From Bacteroidales bacterium UBA1195 (GTDB lineage: Bacteria; Bacteroidota; Bacteroidia; Bacteroidales; WCHB1-69), in contig DBYD01000006.1 in NCBI GenBank assembly GCA_002309855.1, positions 37,121 to 70,301 of the forward strand: a DNA stretch of 33,181 nt. The letters run 5' to 3'. Shown here piece by piece: positions 28,678 to 33,181 of this stretch. The translations under genes and the position numbers were made by a program. The notes below the pieces were generated by a model. That model was given only the letters and a program-made list of their open reading frames with translations. It was not told the origin of the DNA and made no database searches. The stretch's first letter is position 1; each line of letters opens with the position of its first letter.

Positions 28678-31518
28678 TTAATTTTCAACAACCAGCATCA
28701 CCGGCCCCAAAAGCCCCATCGGCTGCAACGGCTGGTTCTTGGTGCCACGGTTGGTCCAGTACTGGGCGACTTCATTATCCGTCAAAGATTTCACATAATT
28801 GCCAAGTGCCGTGGTCACCCTGATTTCGAGCAGGTTGTCCCCTTCCTTCAAACATTTGGAAGGTATTTTGTACAAATGGTTGCCATACCAGTGGCAGCCG
28901 ATTTTCTCCCCGTTGAGATAACATTCCGAGATGCCCTCAACGCGGCCCAATTCAAGCAATATGCTGCCAACCCGTCTTAAAGGCAGTTGCGTGCGGTATA
29001 TCACCGTACCGGCAAAGGAGCTGTCCACTTCGCGGATGTCGCGCAGCTGCTCCATAGACAGTTTGCGTACCGAACCGTTCCGGCAGTGGCGGAGTTCAAC
29101 CTCCCACTTGTCCAACTGCCTCCATTCACTGGCATCAGCCATGACCAACGGTGCGGCAGGAGCGGCTTTTTTCCCTTTTTTCTCAAACACCAGCAGGCAA
29201 GAACCGGCAGGCTCCAAAAAAAGCTGGTCGGAAAACTCAATGCGTTCACCCGTCTCCGGATCCCAGCGGAAAGCCCTCTTTCCTTTGCTTATGCCAGAAT
29301 CGAATTCCAATTGCAGAAGGCAGAAACGGTAACGGTGGCTGTTGGAGATGAAAAAGACATCGTTGCCGTCCGCCGTGCGGTAATGCACCTGCATCACATA
29401 GGGGTTTGGCGCGTCAAATGTCAGGGCATGCGGAAGGCCGAGACGATCCTGCAGTTCAGCATACCAGGCAATGTAATTGGAATCTGGCTTATGCACGAAA
29501 TGATATCTGTCCCCATACTGGCGGATTGCCTTCATGCATTCAGCCACCCTGGCGTCCGCAGCAGCATTGTCGGGATGCATCCCAAGGGAGAGGCACGGCT
29601 CCGTCTCCACGCAGACCACACGACCGCCGGATGCCACAAAGCGACGGAGCTGCTCCGCCGTTTCGGGAGAGACACTCTCCACATTAATGAGGAACAGGGT
29701 GCCATACTTTCTGGTTCCGTAGCAGATGTTCCCCTTCTCAATCCTCGCCTGCCGCAGAATCCGCTCCGACACATAGTCGCACGACCCGCCGTTCTTAACA
29801 ATCGCCTCCCAAATCAAGGTCTGGTAAGGCGCGTACATTGCGGACGGGAAGGGTTCGTTCTGCATCCCCATCTTCCCCCACATGTCGGCGGTGGGCGTAA
29901 GGATTGCTATGTCGGCGACATTCTCACAGTTCTGCAGCACCGTGTACAATCTGGCCTTATAGTCATTATATAGATGGAAATAGGGCCACCACGGGTTCCG
30001 CTCGTTGTAATAGGCGCCATAGCGAATCCATCCGGGGAACGGGGCGTCCTGAGGCATGTAGTTGAAGCCATGGAAGACCGTGCCGGTAATTCCGCTGCAT
30101 ACAGTCTGGTCGCCGCCCAACTTCAGCTCCTGCAGCGTCATGTTGAACACACGGTAGGTGTTGGTCATCTCCTCACAGCTGACAATCCGTTTGCCGTTCA
30201 GATGCGCGGCAGAGGAGACATACTTGTTAATCATCGTGTAGGCACGTCCGCGCCGGTAATCTGTCTCGGACATCTCCTCACCTGGTTTATGTTTCAGATA
30301 GTTTGTCGTCCAGGATTCACCCTCCGGAATGGAGACGCACATGCTGCTTTCCAACGGGAAAAAGCCGCGTCCGTAAGCCTGTGCGCGGGACTGCACCCCA
30401 AGGGAATCGGCCCAGCGGGCAAACACGCGCATAAAGCGCTCCTCCAGCAGTTCGGCTTTGGTGGTCTCAAAGTCATAGCGAACCCGCTCTATCTCCTGCC
30501 GGAGCGAATCTGTCACCGCTATCGGAGGCTGATATGATGACACATTGCCCATTTTCCCTCCCTCAAACAGCAGAAATGGCAGATAAGGCATCAGGTCATA
30601 TCCGCGCCGTTTTTTGAATTCAGCGGCCATATCGTCGCACCAGTTGGAGCCCTCAAGTTCCATGCTGTCGGTGAAGAAGGCGCGCAGATAGCGGCGCACC
30701 GCCCCAATCCGCCGTTCGATGGCGGACGACATCCGGAGCAGGTAGCGCAGCACCGCCTCCGCACTGTAATGGTTCAGCACCGGCCCGTCCGCGCCCCAGG
30801 CGCCGTCAATCACCTTCAGGAAGCCGTTAACCTTGACCAAAGCGGCAAGCGTATAGCTGCCTGCAGGAAGCTGATAGCGGAAAATACCATTGTGCTCATA
30901 GGGCATCAGGTCAATTGCATCGCGCACATCGGCACAGGGCGTTTTGACCAGCAGCAGCCGTTGCAGCTCCATGGTACGTCCCAAATATGCCGAAGAGACC
31001 TTCGGATCGGCCATGGCCAGCAGCGCATCCCTTGAAACCTCAAGTGTCATGGGACCGGTGAGCTTGCGGGTACAGTTCACCAGCAGCTGCGCCCGGTCAG
31101 AAGCAGGCAGATGCTCGCCTCCATACGGCCATCCGGAACCGACAATCAAGTCGGTAGTCATACCGAGCACCTTGGCGGAATCCAGCACGGTTTTCAGCAG
31201 GTCGATCCACTCGTCCGAGAGCCATTTCACCGAAGGTATGCCCATATCCTGATCCCCATGGGTCGGAAATTCAATCGGATTGATTTCCACCCCTCCGATA
31301 CCAGCCGCCTTCAGCACATGCAGCTCCCTGACCAATTCGCCGGCTTCGACCTTGTTGCCGTTCCACCACCATCGCACCATAGGCCGGTATGACATCGGCG
31401 GATTCTGAAACAAAGAATATATCTCCGATGTGCTTAATGGCTTTCCGGAGGATTGGGGATGGACGCATGTCAGTGAAAACAGACATGCAAGAAAAAACAA
31501 TGAAAGAGGGGTTCTCAT
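28678..31518 (-). CDS. Secreted GH106-type glycosidase (alpha-L-rhamnosidase-like)
   Basis: A 946-residue predicted secreted glycoside hydrolase. The ATG at 31518 is chosen because it starts a signal peptide (MRTPLSLFFLACLFSLTC..., likely cut near VHPQSS); an in-frame ATG at 31611 lies upstream of the -7 box and would spoil it. Family-like features: RPMVRWWWNG (45-54) and LKAAGIGGVEINPI (69-82) opening the catalytic barrel; GSGWPYGG (127-134); FFTDSMELEGSNW (281-293); SCEEMTNTYRVF and FHGFNYMPQDAPFPGW further on; and a C-terminal galactose-binding-like beta-sandwich with LELGRVEGISECYLNG. GH106 enzymes release terminal L-rhamnose from plant or bacterial glycans; the substrate here is not certain and related uncharacterised hydrolases share the WWW-NG opening. 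No susC/susD pair is present, so it is not in a classical utilisation locus within this window. Confidence 0.78.
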   Translation of the reverse strand: MRTPLSLFFLACLFSLTCVHPQSSGKPLSTSEIYSLFQNPPMSYRPMVRWWWNGNKVEAGELVRELHVLKAAGIGGVEINPIEFPTHGDQDMGIPSVKWLSDEWIDLLKTVLDSAKVLGMTTDLIVGSGWPYGGEHLPASDRAQLLVNCTRKLTGPMTLEVSRDALLAMADPKVSSAYLGRTMELQRLLLVKTPCADVRDAIDLMPYEHNGIFRYQLPAGSYTLAALVKVNGFLKVIDGAWGADGPVLNHYSAEAVLRYLLRMSSAIERRIGAVRRYLRAFFTDSMELEGSNWCDDMAAEFKKRRGYDLMPYLPFLLFEGGKMGNVSSYQPPIAVTDSLRQEIERVRYDFETTKAELLEERFMRVFARWADSLGVQSRAQAYGRGFFPLESSMCVSIPEGESWTTNYLKHKPGEEMSETDYRRGRAYTMINKYVSSAAHLNGKRIVSCEEMTNTYRVFNMTLQELKLGGDQTVCSGITGTVFHGFNYMPQDAPFPGWIRYGAYYNERNPWWPYFHLYNDYKARLYTVLQNCENVADIAILTPTADMWGKMGMQNEPFPSAMYAPYQTLIWEAIVKNGGSCDYVSERILRQARIEKGNICYGTRKYGTLFLINVESVSPETAEQLRRFVASGGRVVCVETEPCLSLGMHPDNAAADARVAECMKAIRQYGDRYHFVHKPDSNYIAWYAELQDRLGLPHALTFDAPNPYVMQVHYRTADGNDVFFISNSHRYRFCLLQLEFDSGISKGKRAFRWDPETGERIEFSDQLFLEPAGSCLLVFEKKGKKAAPAAPLVMADASEWRQLDKWEVELRHCRNGSVRKLSMEQLRDIREVDSSFAGTVIYRTQLPLRRVGSILLELGRVEGISECYLNGEKIGCHWYGNHLYKIPSKCLKEGDNLLEIRVTTALGNYVKSLTDNEVAQYWTNRGTKNQPLQPMGLLGPVMLVVEN

Positions 31519-31553
31519 GATTGTACAATACCGAATGAACAAATAACAAAATG

Positions 31554-31561
31554 CAAAGATA
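31554..31561 (-). promoter_or_regulatory. Candidate -7 element of the GH106-type gene
   Basis: TATCTTTG then C on the minus strand, 36 nt before the ATG at 31518 and downstream of the alternative ATG at 31611. This position argues for the shorter protein. A 10-nt palindrome ATTGTACAAT (31520-31529) lies between it and the start codon. Confidence 0.5.
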
Positions 31562-31666
31562 CAAAAAAAAGGGGTGCCATTGCGGCAATGTCCATGAAAA
31601 AACTTATACACTTTGCCCTGTGTAAAAAAACAGATGCAAACAGCCCGATTCCACGCGGATTATATT

Positions 31667-31674
31667 TAATTTTG
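31667..31674 (+). promoter_or_regulatory. Candidate -7 element of the beta-barrel-like gene
   Basis: TAATTTTG then C fits TAnnTTTG and ends 13 nt before the ATG at 31688, which would give a very short leader. The gene is divergent from the glycosidase; the two candidate promoters are about 105 nt apart and no -33 box is clear for either. Confidence 0.4.
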
Positions 31675-31687
31675 CCGAAAAAACAGG

Positions 31688-32281
31688 ATGAAGAGATTAT
31701 TTCTGCTATGCATACTGGCCACAACAGGCCTTATTTCCCAAGCGCAATACAACGCCATGCCATCTGTGGTCTCCCTGACCATAGGCATCGGGAACCTCCA
31801 TTACGGCAAAGACTATCAGACCACGGTGCCGCCGCTGATGGCATCCTATGAACTCGAATGCATGCCCGACGCCTTCGGTGCAAAGGGACTGACCATCGGC
31901 TTCGGCGGAAGCGCCGGCTTCATGGCTGTCCGCTCCACCACAGTATATGGAACCGCCGTCCTACATTCAAACATTTCGGAAATGCTGGTGGCACTCAAAG
32001 TCACCGGACATTACCAACTGCTGCCAATAGATGACCTGGACACCTATGGCGCGGTGCTGCTCGGATGGGGAATAGCCGGAAGCGTCAACAACTGGGAGGG
32101 AGACCCTGAGACTATTGCAATAGCCAAAAGCATAAGCAGGGAGCATTTGGAAAACATAGGCGGACCCTTTTTCGGATTCATGGCAGGCTGCCGCTACTGG
32201 TTCACAAAACAACTGGCCGGAAATGTGGAAATAGGCTATGGCCCGGCCTTTCTTAATATAGGCGGAAGCTACCGCTTCTGA
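31688..32281 (+). CDS. Small outer-membrane beta-barrel-like protein
   Basis: A 197-residue predicted outer-membrane protein. The signal peptide MKRLFLLCILATTGLISQAQ is likely cut after residue 20. The mature part alternates amphipathic strands with glycines (SLTIGIGNLHYG, LTIGFGGSAGF, GAVLLGWGIAGSV, PFFGFMAGCRYWF, AGNVEIGYGPAFLNIGGSYRF), and the chain ends in Phe, as is common for outer-membrane barrels recognised by the BAM machinery. The length suits an eight-stranded barrel. A specific function is not recognisable. Its last 13 nt overlap the end of the convergent PCMD-type gene. Confidence 0.75.
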   Translation: MKRLFLLCILATTGLISQAQYNAMPSVVSLTIGIGNLHYGKDYQTTVPPLMASYELECMPDAFGAKGLTIGFGGSAGFMAVRSTTVYGTAVLHSNISEMLVALKVTGHYQLLPIDDLDTYGAVLLGWGIAGSVNNWEGDPETIAIAKSISREHLENIGGPFFGFMAGCRYWFTKQLAGNVEIGYGPAFLNIGGSYRF

Positions 32282-33051
32282 ACGGCGTACAACAATTCGA
32301 CATCATCCAGATACAACCGGTCATTGCCGCTTCCTTTCCCGGCCTCCCTGTTGGTGGTGAAAGAAATCAGTATATATTTCGGTTGGATAGTTGGGTTAAC
32401 GTATTCGAACGGAACCGTATAGCAGTACCAACCACCTGATTTGGCAGCAAACTCCAGAACAGCCATGCCAACCGCATGGGAAGCCTCCTCGTCAACTTCC
32501 GGATCACGGTAATTATAATCGTCATGAATGATTGCGCTCATCCGCGCACATTGTGCAGCATCCGGACAATCAAATTTGGCCCAAAAACGGATGGCATCAG
32601 GCTTTGTGGTTAGCTGCTGGTTGAAATCCGGCAGACGGCAGGCGGTAAAATTATAGTTGTCCTTACTCTGCACAGAGGTGCTGCCCATAAAGACACGGCC
32701 TGTGGTAAGATTACCATTCGCCACGACACCCAATACAGAACGGGCATAGACACAGACGCTGTAGCGTCCTTCACTGCCAGGGCGGACATCAGATGAGGAA
32801 TCCACCTGCTGGGCCTTGCCCGCCATAATGGCCAGACCTGTTCCGTCCGCAGACATGTAGGAGTTCCAATGGCAAGGCTCCAACTCCTTGCCCGAACCCT
32901 CCCAACACTCAAAATCACCGTTCAGAATCTGACTGAACGAAACCGTGTCCGTCGGGACCACACCGCCACCTCCGGGAACAGGTTCCTTTTTACATGATAC
33001 ACAAAGGGATAGTGTAAGCGCTGCAATAAAATAAATCCTTTTCATAATCAT
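32269..33051 (-). CDS. PCMD-type lipoprotein (putative carbohydrate metabolism domain)
   Basis: A 260-residue lipoprotein. The signal peptide (M)IMKRIYFIAALTLSLCVSC carries a lipobox; translation may start at 33051 or at the second ATG, 33045. After a Gly-rich linker (PVPGGGGVVP) comes a single beta-sandwich with the PCMD-like opening LNGDFECWEGSG...PCHWNSY and a closing NDRLYLDDVELLY, which is typical of carbohydrate-binding-like jelly rolls that end in a DDVxL strand. The family is known as putative carbohydrate metabolism domain and is found on Bacteroidota surface lipoproteins; the ligand is unknown. No good -7 box is seen, and the region upstream is a cluster of palindromes. Confidence 0.75.
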   Translation of the reverse strand: MIMKRIYFIAALTLSLCVSCKKEPVPGGGGVVPTDTVSFSQILNGDFECWEGSGKELEPCHWNSYMSADGTGLAIMAGKAQQVDSSSDVRPGSEGRYSVCVYARSVLGVVANGNLTTGRVFMGSTSVQSKDNYNFTACRLPDFNQQLTTKPDAIRFWAKFDCPDAAQCARMSAIIHDDYNYRDPEVDEEASHAVGMAVLEFAAKSGGWYCYTVPFEYVNPTIQPKYILISFTTNREAGKGSGNDRLYLDDVELLYAVQKR

Positions 33052-33080
33052 ATAACGGACAATTTAGGATATTATTGTAA

Positions 33081-33151
33081 AGACGTCATAATATGGCATC
33101 AAAAAGGGACGCCATAATATGACGTCCCTACAGGGTGTCCCTGTCGGGACG
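33081..33151. repeat. Cluster of nested palindromes sharing AGGGACG/CGTCCCT arms
   Basis: Three overlapping inverted repeats: a degenerate half (GACGTCATAATATGGC, 33082-33097); a 25-nt near-perfect palindrome with AGGGACG and CGTCCCT arms and a CATAATATG core (33105-33129); and a 29-nt palindrome of 13-position arms with one mismatch and a TGT loop (33123-33151, arms CGTCCC-ACAGGG and CCCTGT-GGGACG). The first two can also pair with each other. The arms match the palindrome at 9877-9900. They look like dispersed REP/MITE-like palindromic units; no transposase is nearby. Confidence 0.75.
33101..33129 (-). terminator. Candidate terminator of a minus-strand gene beyond the window
   Basis: On the minus strand the 25-nt palindrome (33105-33129), with one U-G wobble, is followed directly by TTTTT (33105-33101, sharing its last stem base). 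It would stop transcripts entering from the right before the PCMD-type gene. The gene it would serve is not in view. Confidence 0.45.
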
Positions 33152-33181
33152 GCGTAAAAAAAATGCAGGGATAACCATATC

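Noticed and set aside
31520..31529. ATTGTACAAT palindrome before the GH106-type gene as an operator
   Set aside because: Ten nucleotides, a single copy, and no regulator gene nearby; expected often enough by chance in A/T-rich DNA.
31519..31611. N-terminal extension of the GH106-type protein to an ATG at 31611
   Set aside because: It would place 31 residues before the signal peptide and start upstream of the likely -7 promoter box.
28678..33051. A polysaccharide utilisation locus
   Set aside because: A GH106-type enzyme and a PCMD-type lipoprotein are present, but no susC/susD pair, sugar sensor-regulator or further glycosidases are seen, and the genes point in different directions.

Overview
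The window looks like chromosomal DNA of a Bacteroidota bacterium, probably order Bacteroidales. It holds three proteins with type IX secretion (T9SS) type A C-terminal sorting domains, several lipoproteins with Bacteroidota-style lipoboxes, a DUF4270 lipoprotein next to a short starch-synthase-like protein, a GH106-type glycosidase, and repeated TAnnTTTG promoter -7 boxes. I cannot name a genus from sequence alone. No rRNA, tRNA, CRISPR array, transposase or phage gene is visible.

Left part (11-19733, minus strand): two giant paralogous genes in tandem, each encoding about 3,270 residues. Each protein has a signal peptide, a jelly-roll-like domain, an Ig-like domain, four large right-handed beta-helix modules separated by CARDB-like spacers, a second jelly-roll-like domain, more CARDB-like domains, and a nearly identical T9SS sorting domain. 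The helix rungs are strikingly rich in tyrosine and asparagine. The upstream copy (9929-19733) is broken by one extra G in a G5 run just after the signal peptide. A 24-nt perfect palindrome lies between the two genes and probably ends transcription of the upstream one.

Middle part (19921-25725, plus strand): a likely operon of clpC (Clp/HSP100 unfoldase), a GT4 glycosyltransferase overlapping it by 10 nt, and a 664-residue T9SS-exported protein. It ends at a strong, probably bidirectional terminator that also serves the convergent minus-strand genes.

Right part (25742-33181): a minus-strand cluster of a starch-synthase N-domain-like protein, a DUF4270 lipoprotein (apparent TTG start) and a small lipoprotein, preceded by a separately promoted secreted GH106-type glycosidase. 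Divergent from the glycosidase is a small outer-membrane beta-barrel-like protein, whose 3' end overlaps that of a convergent PCMD-type lipoprotein gene. The window ends in a cluster of nested palindromes sharing the AGGGACG/CGTCCCT arms of the palindrome between the giant genes.

Most products are predicted to act at or beyond the outer membrane: giant adhesin- or matrix-like proteins, surface lipoproteins, a secreted glycosidase and an outer-membrane barrel. ClpC and the GT4 enzyme are cytoplasmic. The most unusual content is the pair of giant tyrosine-ladder beta-helix proteins, one of them off-frame through a single base.
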